A stretch of DNA of 64,000 nucleotides from Athripsodes cinereus (GCA_947579605.1 OX388327.1:7799122-7863121); one strand, 5' to 3'. Counted from the first letter of the stretch, positions 1-13,479 are shown. Numbers and translations: made by a program. The notes: a model not told the origin generated them from the letters alone.

Positions 1-732
1 ATACATGATTGTCGTCATATTAAAAAAAAAGTTTTTTTATGTCAATCTTTTCTACCAAATGTCAAAACAACAATAAAAAGAACAAGATTTAAAAAGACTT
101 ATTTAAACATTAATTTCTTCTCTTAATCCACACTATTTTATCTATGACATTCTTTATTGAAATAATAATTTCAAATAAAGAATGCTTACATTATTAATAA
201 TAAAAAATATTTAATCCAATATGTCACTTTTGATATTCAATTTTCTTTTGTGGCAGCACTATCTACAACATAGAACAATAATCGAATTTCAAACATAGAA
301 CACGATGAAACAAAACAACACAGTTGTATATTCAAATTCTCCTGTCAGATAATAATAATTGAATGCGATTATGATGATTTTTAATAAATTAATGATGTGA
401 AATTCTCATGTATGTAACGAAATGTAGATGTTTAAATTTTATTTATTTAAGACTTAATCCTCCTTATGTTTGTACGAAAGAAAAGATTATCAATGAATGT
501 TGTATGTTTATTTAATCATCAATTATTTTAGTATAAAACGAACGGCTTAACATATTGTTGAACACATCAAATTATTTCTAAAAGATACATATTTGTACTT
601 ATTTAGATATATTATTATATTATATACGATAGTAAACTGTTTTGTATATACAAATTAATACAAAGTTTGTCCTACACTTGATTTTTGAAAAACTACAATG
701 ATAGTTGGCCAAAAGCACACATTGTCTACAAG
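1..732. other. AT-rich non-coding stretch
   Basis: No gene or clear repeat is visible. The stretch holds A/T homopolymer runs and short AAT-type runs only. Confidence 0.5.
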
Positions 733-888
733 GTTTTCGGCGACCTGGACATGCCTCTGTTTCAAAATACCCAGTTCTTATGACAACAATATCAGAGCTT
801 CAAGAATATCGTGTGAAGAATTCACTCAATTGGCACAGAGACTCTGAAAAAACGAGCAAACCAATTAAGATCTCTTCCTTACCAACTA
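733..888 (+). repeat. R2 interspersed repeat, copy 1
   Basis: A moderately GC-richer block that aligns by eye with 10803-10930. Shared landmarks are 'TATGACAACA', a GAGC-TT-GAA segment, 'GAAGAATT.ACTC.ATTG' and 'GCAAACCAATT'. The open frame across it (705-896) has no recognisable domain and is not conserved as protein in the other copies. I therefore read it as a decayed transposon or repeat fragment of unknown class. Confidence 0.5.
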
Positions 889-2262
889 GTTGGTAAACAG
901 AAATTTGAGGTATTGAATTTAACAAAAAGATGAAAAAAAATGTAAAACAAATACCTACCACACTAAATTCACAAATTCAATCCTTAAAAATAGTGTTGAT
1001 TGTGACCTATACCCATTCAAAACAATTAGTCAACAATCAAAACAGAGTGTGTTTTTAAACATCACATACAAAACTCGTTTGTCAGCAGGTTTCTCCACTT
1101 GTGCAAAATCCCATGATATTATAGATATATATTTTATGTTGTGTACAGTATTGAACTGAATGTGTGAGAATTTTTTATAAATTTGTAACCAAACTCAATT
1201 AACCAATAGATAAAAATCACACATTGATTCACCAACATCCTGTAACACAAAACAATACGGCCTTCTCAATATAAATAAAAACTTATTCGTTTTATATGGC
1301 AATACATTAAATTTTATTTATTTATATAATGACAATAGAAATGAAAATGTATTCTAGTTACAGTAGCAGCACTTCGCGATCTAATAAATATATGTGTTCG
1401 TTGGTAGGTGTGTATTTGTTATACCTAATATATTACATGTTTTCATTCCTTGACGTATTTTTTAAATTTTGTTTTATTCCAGTCTAACCTAATTACCTAC
1501 AAACATAATTCTTAAGTCCAGTTATATGCATTTATCAGGATAATCTGATTATCGACGAGGTATTCCATTTTGAAACAAATTATTTTTCAGAGAAATAAAA
1601 CTCAAAACTACATTTCTTTGAAATTTTGGACCCTTGAAAAATTGTATGTGACTTATAATTTTCAAAGATATTACATATTTTGTAAAGAGACGTAAAATTT
1701 CTAACATTTCTTATACTGTGTTTTATAGTAAATTTAAAACCTTCCACACCACCTTGCATCAGTTTTGCGTACTTGTAAATAGTAAACTGTATGCATTTTA
1801 GTAAAGATAATGCCGAGACAATCAATGCAATCTAATGCATCGTATTTTTTAGAAGTTTAAGTGAAAATCGACAAATGTATTAATATTCTCCATGTTAGGT
1901 TATCACAATTTTATGTACGATTTTAATTTCATTTTTGTTTAATAAATTGTCAATTTGACGATTATTTCGATGCCGGGCTTATAACTAGTACGTTACAATA
2001 ATAATAAACAGATGACAATCGCGTCGCTATGACAACGATCGGGATCTATAATAATGGTCGTTGTAATGATCTATAATAGAATGATTTACATATTAGTTTT
2101 TTAACACATAAAGTGCAATGATCTATGTTTGAGGAGCAAACATTCAAAATGTCCTACATCCATTAGATGAAAAATATTTATTCTGTCATAATATATATGA
2201 ATCAATCGATACAATCACGAGGTCTCTCCCAAATGGGTTTTTAGTGGACTTGTTAAAAATAT
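889..2262. other. AT-rich non-coding stretch
   Basis: I see no gene here. The minus-strand frame at 1580-1825 has no recognisable motif and a composition expected of random AT-rich DNA. Confidence 0.5.
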
Positions 2263-2433
2263 GGCATTCAGCATGGGTGGCAACGCTGGAAGGTGTGGAC
2301 TCAGCACTCTTAGAACAAAAAGGAGCGGAAAATCATCTCAAGACACAGGTGTGACGTGTGTCCAAAGATGGAGCCAGATTGTTGAAAACGAAGAAATTGG
2401 ATGGCATTTCTCATCGTTGCAGAATTTAAGATG
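2263..2433 (-). repeat. R1 repeat copy split by an insertion
   Basis: Reverse-orientation R1 core begins with 'GGCATTCAGCATGGGTGGCA' and resumes after about 115 bp with 'CTCATCGTTGCAGAATTTAAG', the part that should follow directly. The R1 copy was therefore present first and was later split. Confidence 0.6.
2283..2397. mobile_element. Unclassified insertion inside an R1 copy
   Basis: A block of about 115 bp, GC-richer than its surroundings, interrupts R1 between two near-identical 9-bp strings, TGGGTGGCA (2274-2282) and TGGATGGCA (2398-2406). This fits a target-site duplication with one change. The block matches no other repeat I could recognise in the window. It gives a short plus-strand open frame (2261-2452) with no known domain. 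Confidence 0.4.
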
Positions 2434-5361
2434 TCAAATGTATCATAAATAATATTTTACAAATATTTTCTTTTTAAAGACTGTACCCCTCATTGTGTAA
2501 ACGGATGTTGAATAGAATATGACATGGTGATCACGATCCTCAGAACTGAGGGACTCACAGAGATAATGATGAAGACACTTGTACACATACGTTAAGAGTG
2601 GGAGAGTTATAGGTATAATCCATTTTAGAGACTCCACGGTTATCCAACTTTTTTATGAATTCGGAGCATTTTGTATGCCAACTCTTCGCGTTAAGGAACG
2701 TACTATTCTAGTTAGTTATAACACAAACACAATAGTAAAATAACACAATTTTGTAAAAATGACGTGTGGTTACACAGTACTTACACTTTCTCTCGTGGCG
2801 TGGCGTTGCTGTCATTGTACCAATTACAATACTATATCTATTATTTCATTATGGGGACGTTCGATAGATTTGAATTTTATACATCCGCTCCTGCGCAGAT
2901 AATGGTATAGATACCTATTTACTCACTACACATACATAATTTTAATAATAATAATAGTATTAGAAATATAACAACAATATGTTCGATGTTTAAATCTTTG
3001 ACTTCCTGTCTGATATCATTCTCTCGTTTGTTATTATTATATTGTTCTATATTCCAATTTTGAATTAGACTATTAGTTTTCAATTATTATTGTTCTTTTT
3101 ATAATCACGCGCCATTTTATATATTTTTACGCAACAATCTGTTTGTTGTTTTTAGTGTTGAATCCAAATTTATGAGTTGCTTTATATTTGTTTTTAAGTT
3201 ACTAGGATTAGTCTTAACTAAAAATATTACCAAAACATTGCTAAATATAAAAAAAAACTGTTTTTGATGTGATATTTGTAAAAAAGATATATTGTTATTC
3301 AATTATTTCGTATTGACTTGATAAATACAATAAAAAAATCTAAAAATCTTTATTAAGAAAATTATTTTTTTAATTTTGTATGTTTTTACACAAACTTAAG
3401 CTTTTAACTTAATAAAATTTGATACTATGTATTTAATATTTTGGACTTGCTCAAGTAGATAATTTAAAAATGCGTAAAAAATGCATAACCGTATCTGTCA
3501 AAATTCGGAAGATACGGTTGAGATCGATTATTTAAAATAAAACTTAATTTATTTATCATTCATTACTTTTCTCCTATCATAACATACACTTTTCCTTGCG
3601 TAACTTTTACACGATGCCTCATACATGCTGCTCTCTTATTCAATATACTGAACACTTATCCGTTCTTTAGGATCTGGTTTACTTATAATAAAATAATGAT
3701 CTTGCCATTTAATTGTCGGACAGTCACATCTCCGAGCACAACTCCTCTCAATAAAATTATTCTGTACCTATTTAAAATACTACTTTCCATTGATGGATGA
3801 TTGTGACATAAAAAATAAGTATTGCCATCAATAAAAAAAAACTATTGCGTATCACTATTTTACAATAGATACATTAAATTATTATTTATTATGGTACATA
3901 ATATAATATACTCTCTTTCAATATTATGTAGCACAGGATGTAGCAAACGGAAACTGAAAAAATAATATCAATCGAAAAAATATGTACATAAATAATCATT
4001 ATTGTATTAAAATACATAACGTCTATCTATAATCATTATAATTATTGCATTATCGGCCATTGATAAATAAATAAATAAATAAATATCATTAATATATTCT
4101 GCGTAGGTTGGAGATTTGAGTTTGGAACAGGATAATATTCTATGGTTTTCAAATTTAAATGTATTAGGTAAACAATGAGTCTTTCTCTCTTACTCTCTCG
4201 ATGCTTTCCCTTTTACATGACACTCAAATAATGTGAAGAACATTATGTTTCAATTTGACCTTATTCATTTTCAAACAGTATTGGCAGTTGGCACCGCGTT
4301 GTAATTCGAATATTTAAAAAAGAATCGATTCTATCGTAGGTAACTATGTACTTAAACGAAGAACGCATTCCATTTTTAAATTGCAATTATTTTTCTCCAG
4401 AGCTGGAATGAGGGAGGTGTGCAATGTGCGTATACCCATTGAATAGCTGAAAGAAAAGGAAAATTATTTTTTAAAAATGCATCACGGTCGTCATTAGGGT
4501 ATCATTCATCGTTCAATCATTGACTAGGTAAGTTGCTTGATAGCAGTAGTGGCACTTAACTTTTTACAATGGGCAAGCTCTAAATTGATCCTGTTAAGCT
4601 TTATAAAGTGTGTTTAGAAATTTGCAAAAATACCCGAAATTTATTTACAGTATCGGGAACCAGCTTTATAAAACCACCGTAGAAATTTAATAAAATATTG
4701 GAGACTTTTGAATTCCGAAATCTTTTAATTTTTTTTTTTTGGATGGGCTTAGGTAACTCGTAAGTGTATATTAGTCCTAGATGTAATTGTACATAGCATA
4801 AGTTGAATACAAGAACTTTTTTGTCGGAAGATAGAGATTTTGCAATCATGCATGCCATAGTTTTTCCTGCATGTATAAAGATAGCACCTTTGTAGAAATT
4901 TGTTTTTTTTTTGCAAGTATGAAAGCATGCCACTGGTAGAAAGGTACCTACCTACTCGAGCTTGTACTGACGACTAAGACAAAAGACGATCGTGGGCGCG
5001 ATGTGATTTATTCAAAACATTTTTTATTCCTGTCGAAGGGGGAATTAGGTACCATTGTTATTATTTTTATTACCAGAGCCACTTTTGGGGACTTATTATT
5101 ATTATTTATTTATTTATGCGTCAAATAAATTGATTATTTGCATTTAGATACTTAGTTCGAATCAAAGCAATAAATAAAAATATTTTTAAAGCTTTCGCTG
5201 TAACTAATTGTCCTTATTCAATCCCTTTAGAAATATTTCTTGTGTTTTTTTAATACCTCTTCTCTTTGAAGATATAATTTCACTTAGAACAACCGACAAA
5301 AAGATATATTTTCTATATAGAAACAATTTTGCTACTTAGAATTAGGTACTTAGTGTAAATG
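2434..5361. other. AT-rich non-coding stretch with microsatellites
   Basis: No gene recognised. It contains an (AAAT)n run at about 4065-4085 and several lepidopteran-style strings such as AGGTACCTACCTACTCG near 4946. The 110-residue minus-strand frame at 4601-4933 is lysine/phenylalanine-rich without a motif and crosses an A/T homopolymer, so it is not called. Confidence 0.5.
4065..4085. repeat. (AAAT)n microsatellite
   Basis: About five tandem ATAA/AAAT units. Confidence 0.8.
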
Positions 5362-5575
5362 TGAGTGATCTCTCACTCTTTTTAGTAAGTTTTCAAGTGT
5401 CCTGTAAAAGTCAGGTATTTCGCTTATTAGATTTCAGCTATGAGGTAAGCCTCCCATCCTGAATTTATTAACTTTTTTGGACGGAGAGGACGACTTTCGT
5501 ATTTATTATATGTACCTATTCCACTGACTACCCCACTTGTGGGAATGCCGTGATGGTTTAGACAATTAGATAGAC
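5362..5575 (+). repeat. R1 repeat copy, nearly full length
   Basis: Runs from 'TCTCTCACTCTTTTTAGTAA' through 'CTCCCATCCTGAAT', 'GGAGAGGACGAC' and 'CCCACTTGTGGGAATGCCGT'. It lacks the extreme 5' end and has only a degraded (TAG/GATA) tail. Confidence 0.75.
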
Positions 5576-7599
5576 AGTATTTTATACCCATATGATAATT
5601 TAAATGTATTTCGTTTCATTGTATTACCTTAAGACGGCTCTGTATGTATCTATTGTGAAGAACATGTTCCATTCACAGATTCAATATAATAATATATTCA
5701 AATTATCGAATCTTCGTCACCGCTACTAATCATGGTACCTACATACGTCTGCAAGACTCACTTCGGTAACCATAGACAAGAGAATTTAATGCTATTAAGT
5801 TTGACGTTTCGCATCCATTCACTATCGCATGTTCACACTTAGAAACGACAATTCAAAGACAATTATTAATTATCACTATACAGACATTTATACATTCACC
5901 CAATTCACAACATAAGAAAGGAACTAAAGTTGTATTTTACTTCTTTCCACGACGTAACTTCACTTTGAAACTCTAAAATCTATGCTATGGTAACGGTGCA
6001 CAGTGAAAGAAATACTCCAATATTTTTTTAAACAATATGAGGCTATACACAAGTCCTTTAAATATTCGCAGCACATTTATATTATTTCGATTTAGAAAAA
6101 TACATTTAAATCATGAAATTGATAATTATTTTTTTCCATTTATTGATTTATTTGAGTATGATCAATTTCGTAGCTACTGTTTCATCTTCAGTAAAATCTA
6201 TTTTAATTAACGTATTTAAAAATTATAATTATAAATGGAATTCCACAAATTTAACATGTAGGTACTTACAATAAAAGAAGATTTGAAATAAAAAAACGCT
6301 TCTGTATTTTGTTTAATACTGTGGGTACATTTCTTTTCGTCTATGGATTATGTTTTTAAATTTCGAATGTTTTGTTCGATTTGAATCTATTGTCTATGTT
6401 ATGTATAATCGGAAGTATTTAAAAAAAAAGAACGCTTGTCATTAAATTTGCATAGATCTGTCACTCAATCTGCAGCCTTCATTATGATTGTTTATTGTGT
6501 TTCTTTTATTTTTATTTCAAATTTGAAAAAAAGAACACCGCACATTCTATTGATCGATTTACATATTAAAACATACGTGACAAGCCTTTGGTGACAGTCA
6601 ACCCTATAATTCCCGTGTATTTATTGCATAATTTATTTTCAACATTTATTTTTACACAATTTTTTTTTAATATAAATAAAATAAAAATTTTAAGAGTTAG
6701 TAAATATTAAATCGCACTTCTTATCGTTTATTTTGAGTTCATAGTATTATCTTTGTGAATATGATTCTCTTGCTGATACTCCACCTTCAGGATACAAGCA
6801 TATTGTGTACTGCAAGATAGTCTGTTTTTAAAACAAACCCAAATAAATTATTTTTTCTATAATTTCCATTAATTGTTTTTCCATATTGATATCAAAATAT
6901 ATTCAAAAGTATCGCAAATTTTATTTATGTATTTTATTCTTTTCGCAAATCGCTAGTTACGTAAGAAAAACAACAAATCAATATACATTAAAAAAATGTG
7001 ATGATATGCAATGGCGAGATTTCCACGATATTATGAATTTCTACCAATCAACCAGATTTAAATTCTAACTCATTCGGGTACGTCACCATTAAATTGTGTC
7101 AAAATTATTTTAACCAAATAATAAAACTCTATTGGCACAAGGGTTAAACACGGTACTTGCTCTGTAAGAACAAAAACAACCCTTTGTATTTATAATACAT
7201 TTTTTTGTTTTCAAAAATAGCAATTCTAAGGGGAGCCTACGTACCGAATTAATAATATCATTGTTAAAATCACAATATTAGATTACAAAAAACAATACTC
7301 GACGCATAGAACGATTGGACATGTTTTTTTATTAATTTTTTTCATGTAAGTTGGTACCTACATACCAATCATTTTGTTCCATTGATTATTTGAAAAACAA
7401 AGCGATGTCAAACATAGAACAATTTTATTATTATTATTGAATTTGAATATTATTAGCATGGAACGCGTTCTACGAATATTCAAATTATGCAATATTGAAA
7501 GGGTAAACTTGTCAAATGACAACTGTTTACATGTTTTTATTTTTTCGCACGTGAAATAATTGATTTGTCTATGTTAACACATATTATATCTACAACGTT
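5576..7599. other. AT-rich non-coding stretch
   Basis: I see no gene or repeat family in it. It is dominated by A/T runs. Confidence 0.5.
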
Positions 7600-7672
7600 T
7601 GGGCATTTCCCACAAGTGAGGTAACCAGAGGGCTAACTACTGCATTAAATAAAAATGCAAAATGTCTCGTAT
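7600..7672 (-). repeat. R1 fragment (tail end)
   Basis: 'CATTTCCCACAAGTGAGGTA' followed by 'GTAACCAG' and 'AAAATGTCTCG' matches the tail half of R1 in reverse orientation, with an internal deletion. Confidence 0.55.
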
Positions 7673-9313
7673 GTGCAAGTAAAAAAAAGGTATTTAAGAT
7701 GTGTGGCACGAGTAGTACCTGTTGAATAGGCCAGCTTCTATCCTGGGAAATGTGATCCGGGATTTTATTAAAAACACGTAGAGTCGGAGAGAACAAGTTT
7801 ATTTCACAGAACCAAGTGAAGAATGACAGAGAGCAATGTACAGGTTACAATGGTTTTTATAGACAAAGATTACCATAAACAAGATTCTATGGCACTAATT
7901 ATTAAGGTGTGCTTACATGTTCTAACAGTAGGTACCTATTTTTTAAGACACAGAGAGAACGAATTGTATAATCATTACATTCATTAAGACTGCTATCTAC
8001 TCTTCTTTTGGTAGTTGAAATATAAAGATACATGTCGGTACCTACCTATGAAGTATAAAATGCATTCTAGTGTATCTGTCTGTTTGCTTGAAGTACCTTA
8101 TAGGTAATGTCTTCTACGTCTACCTATGTAGGTATATTATGAATTTAATTTAAAATAATGTTTATTGTTTTTCATCTCCCCGTTTGCAGTACACAATAAT
8201 AATAATAATAATGTATAGGAGAATCTACACCCTTCTTTGCTGAAGATCTTATTAAAACTAGACATAAACCCGATAGCTCAGAGAATAAACGGTATAGATT
8301 TTCAAACATACATATTACTTTATACTCTCAGTACCTAAATTGGAAGCTAAATGACGCATTTTTGATAAATGTTTACCATATATGCAATACATTCGATAAG
8401 ATTGACTGAGCAAGATATTGTTTAACGGAGAAGACAACTCGTGTGTTTATTACGTGCAATTGGCCCGCTACTTACCTTATTTGTGATGAATTTCGTGATG
8501 GTACAGATAGAATGAATAAGATTCTTAGTGAACGCATGCTTTTACAGAGGTCTTCAATTTCTCTCTTATTTGTCAACTAATTGTGAAGTATTTTTTTTCC
8601 AAATTCGATTAATTCATATATTAAGAAAAAATACTTTTCAATACAATGTTTTTCTTTTCCACTATGTACAACATATCGTAAAAAAACAGTCCAAACTCCT
8701 TTTAGACGTTGTCTAAAAATAACCAAGTAAAAATGCTCAATATTTATTGTCTTTCCTGTAAAATTACAAATAAAAAACACTCCGCAGGTTTGTCAACTAA
8801 GATTCGGGCATACAAATAGACTTAAATATTTATTTGTAAATTATAAGATATCTGGCAAAAGTACGAAATAGATATTATGTATGGCTTATTTTATAGATTG
8901 TAGGTATGTATCGTAAGTTCTTCGGTTCTTCCTCATTTCCATTCTTGTAAACCACCTTTTCCTTATTACTTCTTCCTCTCCTTCAGGATCACGCGAGGAG
9001 GTATCAAGCAACCAACATCCACATCCTCTTTTAATCTCTCGAGGGATATTAAATATTTAAGATTTATTTAGTACTTATTATTATTTTCGAAACTTCCATT
9101 TAGCATACTATACGCATGCTATATTCAAATCTCATTCAACAAACATCTCGCAATATCTACCAACACACCATATCTTTCTCTCTATCTATCTATCTATCTA
9201 TAATCTATAGGTAGGTACCTCTAAAAAAATTTAATGGTCGCTAGAGATATTGATATCTTATCTCTAAGGAAAATTGAAAGTATATTGTAGTTATGTTGTC
9301 ATCTGGATATCGT
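7673..9313. other. Non-coding stretch with a GC-richer patch and microsatellites
   Basis: A GC-richer patch at about 7725-7850 could be an unclassified repeat. There are (AAT)n at 8195-8212 and (TATC)n at 9178-9202. No coding unit is supported. Confidence 0.45.
9178..9202. repeat. (TATC)n microsatellite
   Basis: Tandem TCTA units starting after a CT-rich run. Confidence 0.85.
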
Positions 9314-9640
9314 TTAAAGTTTTCTTCTAGGATCGCATTGGGCTTTGGCTGTAATGATCCTTGTAAGAATTGTCTCATTGTCAGTAATAATATTAATTAT
9401 AATACCACTACGCCGTATCCCAAGTGAGCTAGGCAGAAAGAAAGCAACACCATATTTACCTGTCTTGACATACTTCTCTTCCATCTTCAAGCAATTTCTC
9501 AAACAGGCATGCTGATTTCTCCGACTCATCGCGAGCATCCTTGAGAATTTAATCCACCTATTTCTCCCATCCCCTCTTTCAGATATAAACACTATCTCCG
9601 TCATCCATTCGCCCCACATGACCTTACCATCTAACCAGCG
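9314..9640 (-). repeat. R3 repeat, copy 1
   Basis: A GC-richer block open for 101 codons on the minus strand, without a recognisable domain. Its centre (about 9418-9545) aligns with 57075-57197: both have 'TCCCA.GTG..GTAGG' and later 'CATGC..GCTGATTTCTC.GACTC'. A second copy in an unrelated location shows that it is repetitive. The class is unknown. Confidence 0.5.
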
Positions 9641-9718
9641 GTTTTTCCTTACTATTTTCTATTTTTCATCTAATTTCGTGGAATATTTGACAAATAATAA
9701 GTCACTTATTCTTTTATT

Positions 9719-9765
9719 TCAGTTTTCAAGTGTCCTGTAAAAAGTAAATAATTGTAAAGCACCAC
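9719..9765 (+). repeat. R1 fragment (5' part)
   Basis: 'GTTTTCAAGTGTCCTGTAAA' is the diagnostic R1 5'-half string. Confidence 0.6.
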
Positions 9766-9847
9766 AAATAAGATTTCAATTGAACAGTGAAAAGAAAGCA
9801 CCAATTTTCCCATACTTATATTTTATTTTTATTCAGATTTTTAGGGA

Positions 9848-9905
9848 CAACCTTACACATGCCTTTTACAGGAGACTCGAAAACTTACTGAAGAGAATGA
9901 GAAAG
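9848..9905 (-). repeat. R1 fragment (5' part), inverted to its neighbour
   Basis: 'GCCTTTTACAGGAGACTCG' then 'AAAACTTACTGAAGAGAATG' is the R1 5' half in reverse. It lies about 80 bp from a plus-strand R1 fragment. Confidence 0.6.
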
Positions 9906-10149
9906 CGATTTTATTTTATAATCACAAACATCAAAATGAATATATTGTCATTTTCGTATGTCAGCTCGCAGTAGTTACAATTATTACACCATGAATATTT
10001 GAAATCCGAATAAAATATGACTTGCAGTGACATCTATTGATACAAAGCCGAAATATGCGAGAGAAAACTGAAAAGCTTACACGTTATTTACCAAGTAGAA
10101 AAATTCAAATAAATCTCGTTTTGTTAAAATATATAAAATGCCATTGCAT

Positions 10150-10250
10150 TCATTCATACCGTTTCAATATTTCCCACAACTGCTATGAACATACATGTCA
10201 TCCTCTCTGTGCCAGAAAACATTCAAAATTAATGACAAAACTCTTCTAAA
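10150..10250 (-). repeat. R1 fragment (tail half)
   Basis: Contains a degenerate 'TATTTCCCACAACTG' and 'CATGTCATCCTCTCTGTGCC', both tail-half R1 landmarks. Confidence 0.55.
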
Positions 10251-10644
10251 GAAACTGAAAAGTATCAATACTTTTGCCGGATTAAGTTTGTGTTTTTGTT
10301 AAAAAGTCATAGATAACATTTTGTCTTTGCTACCATAGACCAAAAAATAAATTCGTATTAATGTGTTTGAGGCAAAGTCACAGGGGAGACATAAAAAATA
10401 TAATTTAAATCCTTCGAAAGAATGCACATAAAACAAATGCACGAACAACAACATAGAAAACAGTAATAATAATAATAATATATTTTCTATACAATACAAA
10501 TCATTACATATTCAAAAAATTTAATACACTTAGGTTTATAGGTACATATCTTTGTGTATGTGAATGCGTCAACCACTGTTACAAAATTAGGGGTGCAAGC
10601 GAATAGGAAAAATCATAACACCTCACTCAAACAGTGTATGTAGC

Positions 10645-10765
10645 CAGTAGATTAAGTGCATGTTATAATAAACATGCATGTCGTCCTCTCCGTGACAATA
10701 AAAAATGAGAAATTCAGGATGGGGGGCTTACCTAATCGCTGCTGAATTGCTGCTGTAAAAATTAT
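10645..10765 (-). repeat. R1 copy, middle part
   Basis: 'GTAGCCAGTAGATTAAGTGC', 'GTCGTCCTCTCCGTG' and 'TTCAGGATGGGGGGC' follow the reverse R1 order, ending near 'TCGCTGCTGAATT'. Confidence 0.65.
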
Positions 10766-10802
10766 GCTTTATTTTTTTGTGTAGGTATTTTTTATAGGTA
10801 TA

Positions 10803-10930
10803 GTCCGGACGACCCTCTTTCACAATACACCGTTTCTATGACAACAGTGACATCGGAGCGTTGAAAATGTCGTGGGAAGAATTAACTCGATTGCCGCAAA
10901 GGCGAACCAATTCTCCGTGAATTCCTTAGC
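10803..10930 (+). repeat. R2 interspersed repeat, copy 2 (best copy)
   Basis: Starts 'GTCCGGACGACCCTCTTTC', continues 'CCGTTTCTATGACAACAGTG' and 'GTCGTGGGAAGAATTAACTC'. It aligns with copies at 733, 15879, 34508 and more weakly 53205. No frame is shared as open among copies, so it is probably an untranslated segment of a DNA transposon or LINE. Confidence 0.55.
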
Positions 10931-11213
10931 AATGAAACAGTTTTTGCTATATTTTTAATTAGAAATGTACAAAACTTGTTTTTTTTTTCTGTATAGAACC
11001 AATCGGGAGTCGAATTCAGAATTTGATGGCTTTCTAGTGTACAAGATAGGCATTTTTAAAATATTACAAACATATAAAAAGACACAACTACAAAATCTTT
11101 AATATCTTTTTTGTATATCAACCAAAATGTTTCACACTTAGAACATATTTGTAACATCCCTAAATTGCATTGCAAGAAGTAGGTACTTCTACTAACACTA
11201 CTACTATTGGTAA

Positions 11214-11262
11214 TATACCATCACATCATATCCCACAAGTGGGGTAGCCGGCAAAGAGTAGG
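11214..11262 (-). repeat. R1 fragment (tail end)
   Basis: 'ATACCATCACATCATATCCC' then 'ACAAGTGGGGTAGCCGGCA' is a close match to the R1 3' end, truncated after it. Confidence 0.7.
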
Positions 11263-11524
11263 TATCAATAATACAAATATATATAAATACGATGTGTGAG
11301 TGTGATGGATTAAAAGAGCTAGTGAGAAGGAATGCCCCCATGCTGTGGTGTTTCTATCTCATTTGCATATTTAAATAATATTGCAAATGTTAGAAAGTAC
11401 CTACCAATGTAGGTATAACACAGTATAATTTTATATCTAGGGCTAGAAATGTTAAAATTTAAATGTTATGTAGTTTTCTATTAGTTTTTGTAAAAAAATC
11501 AGATGTTTGTAAACCTTCATGTAT

Positions 11525-11605
11525 AAGACAATTCACATCTTCAAGTCGGTGACGAGGCGTGTCACCCATTCTGAATGTCTTATTTTTTATTGGCAAGAAA
11601 TCTAA
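11525..11605 (+). repeat. R1 fragment (middle)
   Basis: 'CACATCTTCAAGTCGGTGAC' and 'GTCACCCATTCTGAATGTC' are mid-R1 landmarks. Confidence 0.65.
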
Positions 11606-13479
11606 CCAAATCAAATTCAGCAATTATGATGCTTGACATTTTGAATGATTTAATATTGAATGTATTATCACGGAGATGACTGCTTGCATTTTTATTACAT
11701 ACATTTAGATTTAGCCACTCCAATTCGGACTTAATCAGCACAAATCATTGTGAATGGATAAACCTATTTCCACAATGAACTCCTTAAAAGAACATTCTGA
11801 GGAACAAAAAAAAATGTTGAAAGATATAGCACTTCTGCGATAAACTCGCTCATTGTACAAATTTATTTGTTCAGTATAATTTGTCATGTTTTTTTCTACT
11901 GTTAGTTTTTTGTCCAATAAAGATTTTTTATTATTATTATAATTATGTTTAGCCATTCAACTATCTAATATTTAATGAACATACGGGTGGTTTCTGAAAC
12001 TCAGTATAAAATATGTCTTAATCATTCAATCAAATGTCTTTTTTACCCATTGGATGTGTTACGAATATCATTCTGTCTTTTACAGGACACTGAAATTCTA
12101 AAAACATAACTCATTACTAAAAGTATCGATTACATTTTTTTACATACTCGCTTTACACGCGCACCCATACATACATTATATTTATGTACGTGTAGGTACA
12201 ATATATTATTATACAAAGAGAAAAACCATTTTAAAACCACCCAAAAACTCCCTCAATATTCTCTTTTATAATAATAATAATAATCATCATCTACACACAT
12301 TTAACCCCCTGTTCTGAATAATCTCCCATATCTCCCCCACCCCCTCAACACCCACAAAACACCCCATTTCTCTGATACCACTACCACCACTACTACTACT
12401 AATACATATACAGATAATTTAGAATTTCTATTTTGCATACACACTTTTAGGCATGGTCGAAAAATATGTTTTTTTTAAATCAAAATCTTAAATTTTCGTA
12501 TAGAAAATAAGTGAAATATTATTTATTCAACATGTAAAAGCCTAGGGGCCGTGTATTGAATAAATGAATAAAAATTAGCAGATTGAAAACAATGAAATTG
12601 ATAGTTTTATGACAGTAATGTGACAATTCATTACAGAATTTTCATGTTTTTTTTTATATTTTCCCAAAATTAAAAGCCACAACAAGAAACAATATTAATA
12701 AAATACTTTGGATTTTTAAAATCATTTAATCGTCATAAAATATTCAGCTTTAAAGGCATGAATAAGCAAAAAAGTGGAATGCTTAAACAAGGCTAAAGAA
12801 AATATAGTAGGTATATAAAAAAAGAATTGTATAAAATTTGTCTTTCATATAATTAGATATCACCGATAAATTCGAATCTGATAAAATCACAATGATTTTC
12901 ATTATTATTTGTGCAGTCAAAAGTTTTTCGGAATTGACATAAAAAAACATATTTTCGTCCCAGTCTATATCATGTGTGTGTATGTATAACATATCGTAAT
13001 ATCTGAGTGAATTATTAATCATATTGTCATTGTTTCTTGTCCTCGCGTCTGTCTACTTCTCCTCTGCTAACTATTTGAGTGCACCTCCCCTATTTTGTAT
13101 GGAGCACACATAGTACCACGACAAGATACGAGTACATCTCTCTGTATGAAATGTGAGGGCTTATCAAATGGAATCGAGAATTTATTGTTATCATACTAGA
13201 CAATATCGCTCGGTGATTCGTTAGTCTTTTGAAGTGACGTAAAGAATATCTTCAAACTAATTGATAATTTTGTTTTATTTCATTGTAATTCATATACACA
13301 TACCTACTCTACATTCATATCACAATATCGTGTTATGTAGTTCTTTTTTACCTTTAGTATTGAAATGCATAATTCAAAAACATATCATAAAAATTAAGAG
13401 CAAATCGTTCTATTTACTGTTACCTTCTCTTATTTAAACATGATGTCTATTTGCGTATATTTATTGCAAATGAGAAGAT
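11606..13479. other. Non-coding stretch
   Basis: Contains a short reverse R1 scrap at about 12072-12110 ('CTTTTACAGGACACTG'), simple ACT/CCA repeats near 12375-12405, and otherwise AT-rich sequence with no gene. Confidence 0.5.

Noticed and set aside
4601..4933. 110-codon minus-strand frame
   Set aside because: Low-complexity lysine/phenylalanine content with poly-A derived KKK runs; no domain.
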